Below are positions 8,449 to 17,912 of a DNA stretch of 64,000 nt, in pieces (within the stretch, counting starts at the first letter, position 1; every line of letters starts with the position of its first letter). The DNA comes from DUPU01 sp050952465 (GTDB taxonomy: Bacteria > Bacillota > Dehalobacteriia > Dehalobacteriales > Dehalobacteriaceae). Both the position numbers and the translations under genes were made by a program. The notes under the pieces are model-generated. The model did no database searches, had not been told where the DNA came from, and saw only the letters and a list, made by a program, of their open reading frames with translations. The stretch spans positions 239,064 to 303,063 of the forward strand of contig JBMNKZ010000009.1 of the NCBI GenBank assembly GCA_050952465.1, in the 5' to 3' direction.

Positions 8449-9141
8449 ATGTTTTTTTGGGACCCTACATTTATTTTATTGATTCCTGGTATTATCATTG
8501 CGGCTTGGGCCCAGCACAAGGTAACTGCTACCTTTGATAAATATTACCGGGTAGGGGCTATAAGCGGTATTACAGCTGCCCAAGCAGCCCGGCGCATTTT
8601 AAATCAAAAAGGCTTGGAGCATGTTTCCGTTGAAGTTGTTCCCGGTAAACTATCGGATCATTATGATCCCCGGGTTAAGGCTCTTCGCCTGTCCCAAACG
8701 GTATATCACAGCAGTTCCCTGGCTGCCATCGGTGTGGCGGCTCACGAAGCGGGCCATGCCATGCAGCATGATGAAGGCTATGTCCCTTTGTCTATTAGAT
8801 CCAGCCTAGTGCCGGTAGCCCAGTTCGGGAGCAATGCTGCCTGGATTTTATTGATCTTAGGTTTCATTTTGGGGAATCCGCTATTAGCCCAGGTTGGTGT
8901 TTACGCTTTTGCCGGGGTAGTTTTATTCCAGCTGGTAACTCTGCCGGTGGAATACAATGCTTCCAGCCGGGCTTTAGCTCTCTTAGAAGGCGGGGGTTAT
9001 CTTACCCGGCAGGAAATTCCCCAAACCAAAAAAGTATTAGATGCAGCGGCTCTTACTTATGTAGCGGCAGCTTTAATGGGGATTCTGCAATTAGTACGTC
9101 TTTTAATTATTTCCGGAATGTTAGGGAGAAATGATGAATAG
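8449..9141 (+). CDS. yugP: zinc-dependent membrane protease, YugP family
   Basis: 230 residues. An N-terminal membrane segment (FILLIPGIIIAAWAQHKV) is followed by the zinc-protease motif AAHEAGHAMQHDEGY and two or three further hydrophobic helices (AWILLILGFILGNPLL; VYAFAGVVLFQLVTL; C-terminal AALMGILQLVRLLII). This is the neutral zinc metallopeptidase family 2 pattern; the substrate is unknown. ATG 8449 has GGGAGG upstream. Its stop is TAG and overlaps the rsmB start, so amber read-through by tRNA-Pyl would run into rsmB out of frame. Confidence 0.9.
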   Translation: MFFWDPTFILLIPGIIIAAWAQHKVTATFDKYYRVGAISGITAAQAARRILNQKGLEHVSVEVVPGKLSDHYDPRVKALRLSQTVYHSSSLAAIGVAAHEAGHAMQHDEGYVPLSIRSSLVPVAQFGSNAAWILLILGFILGNPLLAQVGVYAFAGVVLFQLVTLPVEYNASSRALALLEGGGYLTRQEIPQTKKVLDAAALTYVAAALMGILQLVRLLIISGMLGRNDE

Positions 9142-10534
9142 AAGTGTGAAAAAAGGGCAGTCTCCTAGGGAGACAGCCCTCATCATTATGCATCAAGTTT
9201 CAGAAAAGTGTGCATATGCTAACTTGGAATTAAATAAGGTGTTGAGCCGGAAGGATTTAAGCCCATTGGATCGGTCATTTATTACGGAATTGGTCTATGG
9301 TGCTATTCGGATGCAGGGTACTATTGATTATATTTTAGGTTTATACATAAAGAAGCCGCTGACGAGTCTTCCCATTTGGATTCTTCTTATTCTCAGAATG
9401 GGAGTATATCAAATTATGTTTTTGGACAAGGTACCGGATCGAGCGGCGGTTAATGAGTCCGTGAACCTGGCTAAAAAATATGGACATGCCGGCACTGTAA
9501 AATTTGTCAACGGAGTCTTAAGAAATGTCTCCCGGGGCAAAGAAAATATAAAATATCCTTCCATAGAGGAAGATCCGGTGGGGCATATTGCATCTCATTA
9601 TTCCCATCCCCGCTGGATGGTGGAGTGTTGGATCAAAGAATTTGGACTGGAGGAAACCATTAATCTTTGTTCCTGGAACAATACCTCTCCTCAGGTGACG
9701 ATTCGGACTAATACTCTAAAGATTACTCGGGATGAACTGATGAGACGGCTGGAAAAAGAAGGAGTAAAAACCTCTCCCGGCCGCTATCTGCCGGAAAGCA
9801 TTATCCTAGAGGGAATTGTCTCCCTGAGCTCTCTTCCTTCTTACCAGGAAGGATTGTTTCAGGTGCAGGATGAGGGTTCCATGATGGTTACCCATGTTCT
9901 TAGCCCCAAACCCGGGAGCAAAATGATAGATACCTGTGCCGCTCCGGGGGGGAAAACTACCCATGCCGCAGAGCTTATGGAGAATCAAGGAGAAATTAAA
10001 GCCTTTGACATTCATCCCCATAAGCTAGCCTTGATTGAGGAAAGCTGTAAGCGTTTAGGGATAAATATTGTAGAAGCAAGGGCGGAAGATGCTATAAAGC
10101 TTCCGGACACCTTAGAGCAGTGGGCAGATTTTTGCTTGGTTGATGCTCCTTGTTCCGGTTTAGGGGTCTTAAGGCGGAGACCGGATGCCCGCTGGAAAAA
10201 GGAAGCAACAGATATTCTCCAATTAGTGGAAATACAAAAGAAAATTTTAAGCTCCGCGGCGAAAACTCTCCGCCCCGGGGGAGTTTTGGTCTACTCGACC
10301 TGTACCGTAACCAAAGAAGAGAATCAGTCTATGGTTAACTGGTTTTTAGGAAACCATCCTGATTTCAGCCTGGAGCGGATTCCCGATGTAGCGGTTAGGT
10401 CAGTAGGAACGGGATTTTCTTCAGGGGAATTACCTTTTGATGAAGCATCTCTTCAATCCGGCATGGTACAGCTCTTGCCCCATCTCCATGGTACAGATGG
10501 CTTATTTATGGCCCGGATGAGGAGGAAAGAATAA
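9131..10534 (+). CDS. rsmB: 16S rRNA (cytosine-967-C5)-methyltransferase
   Basis: 467 residues. An N-terminal NusB-like RNA-binding domain (TALIIMHQVSEK ... DRSFITELVYGAIR) precedes a SAM-dependent RNA m5C methyltransferase domain: MIDTCAAPGGKTTHAAEL, DAPCSGLGVLRRRPDARW with one catalytic Cys, and VYSTCTVTKEEN with the second. It overlaps the previous gene by 11 bases and is followed by rlmN after 4 bases, giving a run of rRNA/tRNA modification genes. Confidence 0.96.
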   Translation: MMNRSVKKGQSPRETALIIMHQVSEKCAYANLELNKVLSRKDLSPLDRSFITELVYGAIRMQGTIDYILGLYIKKPLTSLPIWILLILRMGVYQIMFLDKVPDRAAVNESVNLAKKYGHAGTVKFVNGVLRNVSRGKENIKYPSIEEDPVGHIASHYSHPRWMVECWIKEFGLEETINLCSWNNTSPQVTIRTNTLKITRDELMRRLEKEGVKTSPGRYLPESIILEGIVSLSSLPSYQEGLFQVQDEGSMMVTHVLSPKPGSKMIDTCAAPGGKTTHAAELMENQGEIKAFDIHPHKLALIEESCKRLGINIVEARAEDAIKLPDTLEQWADFCLVDAPCSGLGVLRRRPDARWKKEATDILQLVEIQKKILSSAAKTLRPGGVLVYSTCTVTKEENQSMVNWFLGNHPDFSLERIPDVAVRSVGTGFSSGELPFDEASLQSGMVQLLPHLHGTDGLFMARMRRKE

Positions 10535-10538
10535 ATTT

Positions 10539-11615
10539 ATGCTCATAGATTTATTAGGTGCTGATTTAGAAGAGATGAAAGTTTTGATGGATAAGTTAAA
10601 CCTTCCCCTATTTCGGGCAAAGCAGATATTTCACTGGGTGCACGGTAAAGGGGTACAGGCATTTCATGAAATGAGTAATATTCCTCAAAATACCAGGGAG
10701 ATTATACAGGAGCATAGTTTTATTTCAGCACCGGAAGTAGTGGCAAAATCACGATCCCAACAGGGGGATACGGTAAAATTTCTCCTAAAATTTCCGGATG
10801 GAGTGATGGTGGAAACGGTGTTAATGACATACGAGCGGGAAGAGAGCAGGAATCGAAATACCGTTTGTGTCAGCACTCAGGCGGGATGTAATATGGGCTG
10901 TGTTTTTTGTGCTACCGGAATTTCCGGCATGGAAAGGAATCTCAGCGCAGGAGAAATTATGGCCCAAGTATGGGCGGGCCAAAGATTTTGTACATTGGAG
11001 GGTTTATCGCAGGTTACGAATGTGGTCTTTATGGGAATGGGAGAGCCCCTGGCTAATCTATCTCCTGTTTTGAAAAGCATTCATTTATTAAATCATGAAG
11101 AGGGGCTAAAGATTGGCATGCGTCGTATTACCATCTCCACATGTGGTCTGGTTCCTCAAATTTACCGTTTGGCGGATGAAAATCTCCCCATTACCCTGGC
11201 AATTTCCCTCCATGCTCCGGATAATAAACTTCGCAGCCGCTTAATGCCTATAAACAAAAAATACCCTGTGGAGGAAGTAATTAAAGCGGCGGATGATTAC
11301 AGCAAGCGGACAGGCCGCCGGGTGACCTATGAATATGCCCTTTTTAAGGGAGTAAACGATCGGGAAGAGGATGCGGAAAAATTAGGCCGGCTTCTCCAGG
11401 GACGTTTGGCTTATATAAATATTATCCCCTCTAATTCGGTTCCGGAAAGCGGCCTATTCCGTCCTGATGATATGAAAGTGCATCAATTTATAAAGCGACT
11501 ATCCTCCTTTGGGGTAAACGCTGTAGTGCGGGAAGAAAAAGGAGGAGATATTGATGCTGCCTGTGGGCAACTTAGGAGAAAAATTAAAGGAAAAGATATA
11601 TGCCCTGGCGAATAG
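10539..11615 (+). CDS. rlmN: dual-specificity 23S rRNA / tRNA adenine-C2 methyltransferase (radical SAM)
   Basis: 358 residues. It methylates A2503 of 23S rRNA and A37 of some tRNAs. The radical-SAM motif CxxxCxxC is visible as CNMGCVFCATG, with GMGEPLAN and the C-terminal catalytic Cys in DAACGQLRRK; the other mechanistic Cys is in the CVSTQAGC segment. AGGAGGAAAG lies just upstream of ATG 10539. The stop is TAG followed by about 13 open codons before the next in-frame stop. Confidence 0.97.
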   Translation: MLIDLLGADLEEMKVLMDKLNLPLFRAKQIFHWVHGKGVQAFHEMSNIPQNTREIIQEHSFISAPEVVAKSRSQQGDTVKFLLKFPDGVMVETVLMTYEREESRNRNTVCVSTQAGCNMGCVFCATGISGMERNLSAGEIMAQVWAGQRFCTLEGLSQVTNVVFMGMGEPLANLSPVLKSIHLLNHEEGLKIGMRRITISTCGLVPQIYRLADENLPITLAISLHAPDNKLRSRLMPINKKYPVEEVIKAADDYSKRTGRRVTYEYALFKGVNDREEDAEKLGRLLQGRLAYINIIPSNSVPESGLFRPDDMKVHQFIKRLSSFGVNAVVREEKGGDIDAACGQLRRKIKGKDICPGE

Positions 11616-11715
11616 ACTAGTTTTAATCAGTTTAATTTAATTAGGCTTAGTACTTAGTAAAAAGTTTACACCATTGGGACAGTATGCCCGTGGTTAGCTA
11701 AATGAGGTGGAAAGC

Positions 11716-12465
11716 ATGCACGCAGAAGTAATCACTAATATAGGTTTAGTGAGGAAAAATAATGAAGATGCCGCGTGGAGCGATCTAAAAAATCAGTTTT
11801 TTGTAGTAGCGGATGGAATGGGAGGCTATGTAGCCGGAGAGGTAGCTAGTGTCCTGGCCATTGATTCTTTAAAGAAAGTCTTAGCCGAAGAACTGAATGA
11901 AGCCGGTGATTCCCCATCAGAAATACTGCGTCAAGCTTTTTACCAGGCGAATGATCGTATTTATCAGGAGGCCCGGGAACACTCAGAATATGCCGGGATG
12001 GGCACCACCCTCACTGCCCTTTGGATCGTGGGAAATAAAGCTTATATTGCTCATGTGGGTGACAGTCGTGTTTATCTGATACGCGAAGGAAAGATCAAAA
12101 CCTTGACCTTGGATCATTCTTTGGTGGGGGAATTGGTGCGGGAGGGGGGACTGACGGAAGAACAGGCCAGGAACCATCCCCAAAAAAATGTTCTAACCCG
12201 GGCTTTAGGATGCAGTGCTCTGGTTGAAGTTGACATTACGGAAGTTGATACCTTTCCAGGAGATTATTTTCTTCTTTGTACCGATGGCCTCTCCAATCTG
12301 GTTAGTGCCGCAGAAATGTTGGATATAGTCACTCCGGAAAAGAAAAAAGACAGGAAAAGGTATGTGAAACAGGATATGAAGGTGGCATTACAGAATTTGC
12401 TGGATTTGGCATTAGCCCGAGGTGGCTACGATAATATTACAGCTATTTTAGTAAATAAGGGATAA
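11716..12465 (+). CDS. prpC: PP2C-type serine/threonine protein phosphatase
   Basis: 249 residues from ATG 11716; the GTG nine bases earlier lies inside the ribosome site GAGGTGG. All PPM metal-binding motifs are visible: NNEDAAW, VADGMGGYVAGE, HVGDSRVYLI, LLCTDGLSNLV and GGYDNITAI. It opposes the PASTA kinase encoded directly downstream, the usual prpC-prkC pair controlling cell wall, translation and germination-type responses. Confidence 0.95.
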   Translation: MHAEVITNIGLVRKNNEDAAWSDLKNQFFVVADGMGGYVAGEVASVLAIDSLKKVLAEELNEAGDSPSEILRQAFYQANDRIYQEAREHSEYAGMGTTLTALWIVGNKAYIAHVGDSRVYLIREGKIKTLTLDHSLVGELVREGGLTEEQARNHPQKNVLTRALGCSALVEVDITEVDTFPGDYFLLCTDGLSNLVSAAEMLDIVTPEKKKDRKRYVKQDMKVALQNLLDLALARGGYDNITAILVNKG

Positions 12466-12529
12466 GCTTAGAATGACACCAGAGGAAGAGTTCTAATGTG
12501 TTCCGGTATTGAAAAGAGAGGTGAACAGC

Positions 12530-14410
12530 TTGATTGGAAAGAAATTTGGTAACCGCTATGAAATTCAAGAAAAGTTGGGTGCCGGAGGTATGTCTATCGT
12601 TTATAAAGGCCTGGATACTCTCTTGAATCGTTTGGTTACTATTAAGGTCTTAAGGGATCAATATGCCAGTGATGAAGATTTTGTGCGGCGATTTCACAGA
12701 GAGGCCCAATCAGTGGCCAGTCTCTCTCATATTAATATCGTCAGTATTTTTGACGTGGGTTTTGAAGAGAATTTGCATTATTTAGTGATGGAGTTTGTGG
12801 AAGGGCAAAACCTTAAAGAATACATCCGAGATAAAGGCAAATTGCCGGTTCAGGAGGCTGTCCCCATTGCTTTGCAGATTTTGGACGCATTGGAACATGC
12901 ACATGAACATGGAGTAGTGCATAGGGATATTAAACCACATAATATTCTTCTGACCAGGAATGGCCGGGTAAAAGTGACTGATTTCGGAATTGCCCGGGCA
13001 GCCAGCGAATCAACTTTGACTTATACCGGAACCATTGTTGGTTCTGTCCATTATATATCTCCGGAGCAGGCGAAAGGGATTACCATTGGGCCTAAATCCG
13101 ACCTTTATTCCGCGGGGGCGGTTTTATATGAAATGGTTACAGGCCAACTTCCCTTTACTGGGGACAGTCCCATTGCCGTGGCTTTACAGCATATTCAAAA
13201 TGAACCGGTTCCCCCGGACGAGTTGGTGCCGGAAATTCCTCAGGAAATTTCCCACGTAATCCTTCGGGCCATGGATAAAAATCCGGATACCCGTTATGTA
13301 TCGGCCCGGGAAATGCGTTATGATCTGGAGAAGATATATCTTGGCAAAGGCCATGAAATTAATATGATCATGAATGATCGGGAAAAAGACGAGGACACAG
13401 TGGAGATTCCCGCGATTAGGACAACGGGGGCGGCGGCTAGATATGAGGAAAGACCTTCCCAGAGAAAAAAAAGGCTAAAACCCGGCTCCAAATGGGCTTT
13501 ATTAGGCGTGGGGGCACTGCTCTTTGTTTTATTTCTCTGGGGCAGCTATGCTCTGCTTTCCGGGTATCTCAATGTGGGAGAAGTAAAAGTCCCCGATGTG
13601 GAGGGGAAACCACTAATCGAGGCCAAAGCAGAATTAAGAGAGGCGGGCTTAGACTTTGAGGTGGACTACATTTTCCACAGCACTATTGAGAAGGATCATG
13701 TGATCTCTCAGACCATTCCTCCCAACCAGATGGTGAAAAAGAGCCGGGTGATTGGTCTTTTAGTGAGTGAGGGGCCAAAGAATACCCGGGTGCCTAATAT
13801 TGTTGGAAAAACCCAACGGGAAGCAGGGGTAGAGGTTAATAACAACAATCTGGAATTAGAGATCACGGAGGAGTATAATGACGAGGTGCCAGTTGGATTA
13901 GTCATTTCCCAGGATCCGGAAGCAGAAAAAGAGATCCCTGAAGGCTCCACGGTAATTGCGGTTATTAGTTTAGGGCGAGAGCCTAAATATATTACAATGC
14001 CTAATTTAGTCGGATCTACTTTGGAAGAGGCGAAGAAGGCCATACGGGATAACGGTCTAACCTTAGGTACGACAAAAGAATTGGAAAGCAACGAATATTT
14101 TCCCTGGCAGGTGATTAGTCAGGATGTAGCTCCTCAAACTCAAGTACTTCAGGGGGAAACGGTTAATTTGGAGTATAGTATCGGCCCTGGACCCATGGCG
14201 CAAATTGCCCGGGTCACCTATGAAATCCCTGATGACAGCCAGGAACACAGGTTGAGGATTTTGGTATCGGATCTGAAAGGGGAACATTATGAGTATGATC
14301 AGATCCATCAGCCCGGGGATATCATAGTTCAAGATATTCCCTTCTATGGTAAAGGCAAGGTGGGTATCTATCTGGATACCGAATTAGTTTTTAGTCAGGA
14401 TGTGCCATAA
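12530..14410 (+). CDS. prkC: membrane serine/threonine kinase with PASTA domains
   Basis: 626 residues from TTG 12530, chosen because AGAGGTG precedes it. A cytoplasmic Hanks kinase domain fills about the first 270 residues (LGAGGMSIVYKG, catalytic VVHRDIKPHNILLT, DFGIAR, SPEQAKG). A juxtamembrane basic stretch and one membrane helix (WALLGVGALLFVLFLWGSYA) follow. Three extracellular PASTA repeats begin VKVPDVEGK, TRVPNIVGK and ITMPNLVGS, with a further C-terminal domain. PASTA domains bind peptidoglycan fragments. The phosphatase partner is upstream and rsgA, a known type of substrate, downstream. Confidence 0.95.
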   Translation: MIGKKFGNRYEIQEKLGAGGMSIVYKGLDTLLNRLVTIKVLRDQYASDEDFVRRFHREAQSVASLSHINIVSIFDVGFEENLHYLVMEFVEGQNLKEYIRDKGKLPVQEAVPIALQILDALEHAHEHGVVHRDIKPHNILLTRNGRVKVTDFGIARAASESTLTYTGTIVGSVHYISPEQAKGITIGPKSDLYSAGAVLYEMVTGQLPFTGDSPIAVALQHIQNEPVPPDELVPEIPQEISHVILRAMDKNPDTRYVSAREMRYDLEKIYLGKGHEINMIMNDREKDEDTVEIPAIRTTGAAARYEERPSQRKKRLKPGSKWALLGVGALLFVLFLWGSYALLSGYLNVGEVKVPDVEGKPLIEAKAELREAGLDFEVDYIFHSTIEKDHVISQTIPPNQMVKKSRVIGLLVSEGPKNTRVPNIVGKTQREAGVEVNNNNLELEITEEYNDEVPVGLVISQDPEAEKEIPEGSTVIAVISLGREPKYITMPNLVGSTLEEAKKAIRDNGLTLGTTKELESNEYFPWQVISQDVAPQTQVLQGETVNLEYSIGPGPMAQIARVTYEIPDDSQEHRLRILVSDLKGEHYEYDQIHQPGDIIVQDIPFYGKGKVGIYLDTELVFSQDVP

Positions 14411-14455
14411 ACAAATAGTTGAACAATTAAGAAAGGAATGCGGGAAGGAGTTTTA

Positions 14456-15343
14456 ATGCAGGAAGAAATTCAGGAAGGAATTTTAATAAAGGGCTACGGT
14501 GGCTTTTACTACGTAAAAATTAAAGAGAAAATATGGGAATGCTCCCTCCGAGGGAAGTTTCGGAAACTTGGGCAAAATATTTTGGCGGGGGATCGTGTTT
14601 TGATCCATGCCTTAGACGAAAAGAAGGGTGTCATTGAGAAAATTCTTCCTCGGGTCAGCGAATTAAACAGGCCTGCTGTGGCCAATGTGGAACAGGTCTT
14701 GGTTACCTTTGCCCTAAAAAACCCTGACCCGGATTTTTTCTTGTTGGATCGGATGCTTTTAATGGCCCGGCAAAAAAATCTTCCGGCGGTAATCCTATTT
14801 AACAAGGTTGATTTAGCTAATGCATCCGAGGCAGACGCTCATGAAGATGTCTACAAAAAAGCAGGCTACCAGGTAATTAAATGTTGTACTAAGACCGGTC
14901 TGGGTTTAGATGAAGTGCGGGGAGTTTTAAAAGATAGGATTTCCGTTTTTACTGGGCCCTCCGGTGCGGGAAAGTCCAGCATCTTAAATGGGGTTCAGCA
15001 GGGTTTGAGTCTAAAGACCGGCGAAGTAAGCCAAAAAATCGGCCGAGGAAAGCATACCACCCGTCATGTGGAACTTTTAGAACTAGATTTTGGGGGACTA
15101 GTAGCGGATACCCCTGGTTTTTCTGTCTTGGAAATACCGTCGGTTTCCCGGGAGGAATTGGACTCATTTTTCCCAGAAATTGAGGAAGCCTCTCTCCGGT
15201 GCCGTTTTAATTCTTGTCTCCATGATCGGGAACCGGATTGTGCGGTAAAAGAGGCTGTTACTAAGGGAATAATTGATGCGGGCAGGCATCAAAGATATTT
15301 GTTTTTCTTACAGGAAGTAATTGAAAACGAGAGGAGATATTAG
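14456..15343 (+). CDS. rsgA: ribosome small-subunit biogenesis GTPase RsgA
   Basis: 295 residues from ATG 14456 (AAGGAG upstream; an earlier ATG at 14438 is less likely). It shows the circularly permuted GTPase order: N-terminal OB fold, then NKVDLAN (G4), GPSGAGKSSILN (G1), DTPGFSVLE (G3), and a C-terminal zinc site with CRFNSCLHDREPDCAVK. It matures the 30S subunit. The stop is TAG and lies just before the rpe start, within rpe's ribosome site region. Confidence 0.96.
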   Translation: MQEEIQEGILIKGYGGFYYVKIKEKIWECSLRGKFRKLGQNILAGDRVLIHALDEKKGVIEKILPRVSELNRPAVANVEQVLVTFALKNPDPDFFLLDRMLLMARQKNLPAVILFNKVDLANASEADAHEDVYKKAGYQVIKCCTKTGLGLDEVRGVLKDRISVFTGPSGAGKSSILNGVQQGLSLKTGEVSQKIGRGKHTTRHVELLELDFGGLVADTPGFSVLEIPSVSREELDSFFPEIEEASLRCRFNSCLHDREPDCAVKEAVTKGIIDAGRHQRYLFFLQEVIENERRY

Positions 15344-15344
15344 C

Positions 15345-16052
15345 ATGATAAAACTCGCCCCGTCACTTTTAGCGGCGGATTTTAGCTGTTTAAAGGAACA
15401 GGTGAAAATAGTGGAGGAAGCAGGAGCAGACTATCTGCATCTGGATGTTATGGACGGCCATTTCGTACCCAATATTACATTTGGCCCAGGCTTGGTTAAG
15501 AATCTCAGGCCTCATTCCAATTTATTTTTTGATGTACATCTGATGATTAGTAACCCAGATCAATTTGCCGAGGAATTTGTGGTGGCGGGAGCGGATTTGC
15601 TTTGTGTACATCAAGAAACTTGCCCTCATTTGCACCGTACCATCCAAAACATTAAGGAGTTGGGGGTAAAGGCGGCCGTGGCCTTAAATCCGGCGACTCC
15701 TTTAACCGGGATCGAAGAAATCCTCCCGGAATTGGATATGGTGCTTTTGATGAGTGTAAATCCCGGCTTTGGGGGACAAAACTTTATTTCCTCCGTTCTG
15801 ACTAAAATTAAACGTTTGAGACAAATGATTAAAGAACAGGAACTGGATATTGATATTCAGGTGGACGGGGGCATCTACCTGGATAATATTTCTCAGGTCG
15901 TTGAGGCTGGAGCAAATGTCTTAGTAGCAGGCTCTGCAGTTTTCGGCGCAGAGGATATCAAAAAAGCGGTTCAGGATTTAAAGGCTGCTTCGGAAAAGAC
16001 TTATCTTGCTTACTGGCAGGAGGAACTAAGAAAAACTAGCGAGAAGGTGTGA
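15345..16052 (+). CDS. rpe: ribulose-phosphate 3-epimerase
   Basis: 235 residues from ATG 15345, with GAGGAG directly upstream inside the end of rsgA. It interconverts ribulose-5-P and xylulose-5-P. TIM-barrel motifs are clear: APSLLAADFSCL, LHLDVMDGHFVPNITFGP, FDVHLMI, MSVNPGFGGQ and the phosphate-binding QVDGGI and LVAGSAVFG. The prkC-rsgA-rpe-thiN order is standard for Firmicutes. Confidence 0.97.
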   Translation: MIKLAPSLLAADFSCLKEQVKIVEEAGADYLHLDVMDGHFVPNITFGPGLVKNLRPHSNLFFDVHLMISNPDQFAEEFVVAGADLLCVHQETCPHLHRTIQNIKELGVKAAVALNPATPLTGIEEILPELDMVLLMSVNPGFGGQNFISSVLTKIKRLRQMIKEQELDIDIQVDGGIYLDNISQVVEAGANVLVAGSAVFGAEDIKKAVQDLKAASEKTYLAYWQEELRKTSEKV

Positions 16053-16056
16053 TTTT

Positions 16057-16701
16057 TTGCATAATCGGTGTATTATCATTGCCAATGGAAGTATTCTTAA
16101 TTACCCCCGGCACAAAGAGGAGATTAGGGAGAATGATTTTATCCTATGTGCGGATGGTGGTACTAGGCATGCTCTGGCCATGGGGATAGTGCCCCATGTA
16201 GTGTTGGGGGATTTTGATTCTCTATTGCCGGAGGTAAAATCAGTTCTTGCTGAGACCAGATGCCAGTTTTACGATTATCCGGCAGAAAAGGATATGACTG
16301 ATACGGAACTGGCCTTGAAATATTGCTTGGAAAAGAATCCTGAAGAAATTGTTTTTATAGGAGCTTTAGGGACAAGGTACGATCATAGTTTGGCCAATAT
16401 TCTCATGCTCACGGGGGTTTCTTCAAAGATTCGGGTTAAAATAATCAATGAATATAACGAAATTATGCTATTAAAAGAAAAAATATCCCTTCGGGGTCAA
16501 CCGGGAGATATAGTATCTGTGATCCCTCTAACTAAGGAATTAATTGGTGTCTCTACCCGTGGGTTAAAATATATGCTCCGAAATGAAACACTTTATTTGG
16601 GAAGTTCCCGGGGTATTTCTAATGAGATGGTGGGAACTGAGGCTTCGGTTGAAATAAAGGAGGGGCTTGCCCTGGTGATTAGGGTATGGGAAAATATATA
16701 A
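16057..16701 (+). CDS. thiN: thiamine pyrophosphokinase
   Basis: 214 residues from TTG 16057, 5 bases after rpe. It transfers pyrophosphate from ATP to thiamine. Family signatures are LCADGGTRHAL, VVLGDFDSL, DMTDTELAL and IGALGTRYDHSLANI, followed by the C-terminal beta domain (SLRGQPGDIVSVIPL, STRGLKYML). Probably the last gene of the prpC operon. No TPP riboswitch is seen near it. Confidence 0.95.
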   Translation: MHNRCIIIANGSILNYPRHKEEIRENDFILCADGGTRHALAMGIVPHVVLGDFDSLLPEVKSVLAETRCQFYDYPAEKDMTDTELALKYCLEKNPEEIVFIGALGTRYDHSLANILMLTGVSSKIRVKIINEYNEIMLLKEKISLRGQPGDIVSVIPLTKELIGVSTRGLKYMLRNETLYLGSSRGISNEMVGTEASVEIKEGLALVIRVWENI

Positions 16702-16831
16702 CCTCTTTAAAAAAACCCCCTCACCCTAATAAAAGGGACGAGAGAGGTTTCCGGTCTCACTTACAAACCAAAAAATATTTAGTATCAGAAGACTGTTCTG
16801 GGTGAAATTGCATGGCGGTGATCGAAAAACT

Positions 16832-17050
16832 TTAATGGCTAATTCCTACGATTCGATCTAAAATATCTCCCTCCGGCAAATCAACTTCTAAAACCCATAA
16901 TAAGGCTTCAAGTTTATCAACTAATGAAAAAATTATTAAATCCAGTTCCGGATAACTGGTACTGGCGAACTCCTCTTTTTCTTCCATGGCATCGGCTAGT
17001 TTTTGTTTGTAATAATTGACCTTTTGTATGATTTCGTCCTGCGTTCTCAA
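16832..17050 (-). CDS. small acidic helical protein, unknown
   Basis: 72 residues if started at TTG 17050, which has GGAGGTGAG a few bases upstream on the minus strand; a GTG at 17059 overlaps that ribosome site. Mostly helical and acidic (QKVNYYKQKLADAMEEKEEF; LVDKLEALLWVLEVDLPEGD) with no cysteines. It lies convergent with thiN and downstream of rpmB on the same strand but behind a terminator. No family recognised. Confidence 0.55.
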   Translation of the reverse strand: MRTQDEIIQKVNYYKQKLADAMEEKEEFASTSYPELDLIIFSLVDKLEALLWVLEVDLPEGDILDRIVGISH

Positions 17051-17121
17051 ATAGCTCACCTCCGAAGGTCTTTATATATTAATATTTTCGGCAGGTGTAA
17101 TGTGTGAAGAAAGTAAAAAAT

Positions 17122-17152
17122 AAAAAAGCATTATTTTAAATAATGCTTTTTC
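17122..17152. terminator. bidirectional terminator after rpmB
   Basis: Near-perfect palindrome AAAAAGCATTATTT / AAATAATGCTTTTT with A and T tracts on both sides, just beyond the rpmB stop on the minus strand. Confidence 0.8.
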
Positions 17153-17163
17153 TCAGACCGTTC

Positions 17164-17352
17164 TTAGATAGCTCTTTGTACCTTGCCAGAACGCAGACAC
17201 CTGGTACAGACTATAATTCTTTTGGGAGAACCGTTTACTACTGCTCTTACCTTTTGAAGATTTGGTTTCCAGGTTCTTTTTGTCCTAATATGAGAATGGC
17301 TGACTTGCATGCCGGATTTAACACCTTTTCCGCAAATTGAACATACTGACAT
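17164..17352 (-). CDS. rpmB: 50S ribosomal protein L28
   Basis: 62 residues starting MSVCSICGKG; ATG 17352 is preceded on the minus strand by GAAGGAGGTGG. L28 belongs to the large ribosomal subunit. The zinc-type Cys pairs CSIC and CTRC are both present, with the basic HSHIRTKRTWKPNLQK segment. It is divergent from the asp23 gene, as in many Firmicutes where rpmB and yloU are neighbours. Confidence 0.96.
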   Translation of the reverse strand: MSVCSICGKGVKSGMQVSHSHIRTKRTWKPNLQKVRAVVNGSPKRIIVCTRCLRSGKVQRAI

Positions 17353-17541
17353 TGGGTTCCACCTCCTTCGGATGCCATAGCTGATCAACATATTTCACAC
17401 CTTATTTTAACACCTTATAGTATTTTAACAAAACTTCTAATTCACCGCAAGGAGAAATTGATTATTTCTCGAATAATGGTAAAATATATTATGAAAGGAT
17501 ATGTATTGAACAGTATTATTATGTTAGGGGAGGTGTGGAAC

Positions 17542-17898
17542 ATGGGCAAGGTAATAACCAACGATACGGGCAGGATAATTATTTCAAAGGAAGTTATTGC
17601 CACGCTGGCTGGGATAGCTGCCATGGAGTGTTATGGGATAGTTGGTATGGCCTCCCAAAAAATCAAAGACGGAATTGCCGATTTAATCGGCATGGAAGCT
17701 CTGAGTAAAGGTGTAGAAGTAGTCCTGAAAAATGAAGAAATTAATATCAGTATTTATATTATTGTGGGATACGGAACCAAAATATCTGAAATTGCCAACA
17801 ATGTCATGGAAAAGGTAAGATATACAGTTAAACAACATACCGGGATGACTGTAGATCACGTGCAGATTCATGTACAAGGTGTGAGAGTGGTGGACTAA
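17542..17898 (+). CDS. Asp23/Gls24 family protein (YloU type)
   Basis: 118 residues from ATG 17542 (GGGGAGGTG upstream). It shows the Asp23 pattern: GRIIISKEVIATLAGIAAMECYGIVGMA, a variable centre, then IYIIVGYGTKISEIANNV and the C-terminal VDHVQIHVQGVRV. Homologues sit at the cell envelope or act with the neighbouring fatty-acid-kinase gene. It is followed after 14 bases by the fakA-like gene, as yloU-yloV in Bacillus. Confidence 0.9.
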   Translation: MGKVITNDTGRIIISKEVIATLAGIAAMECYGIVGMASQKIKDGIADLIGMEALSKGVEVVLKNEEINISIYIIVGYGTKISEIANNVMEKVRYTVKQHTGMTVDHVQIHVQGVRVVD

Positions 17899-17912
17899 GG
17901 AGGTACAATGAG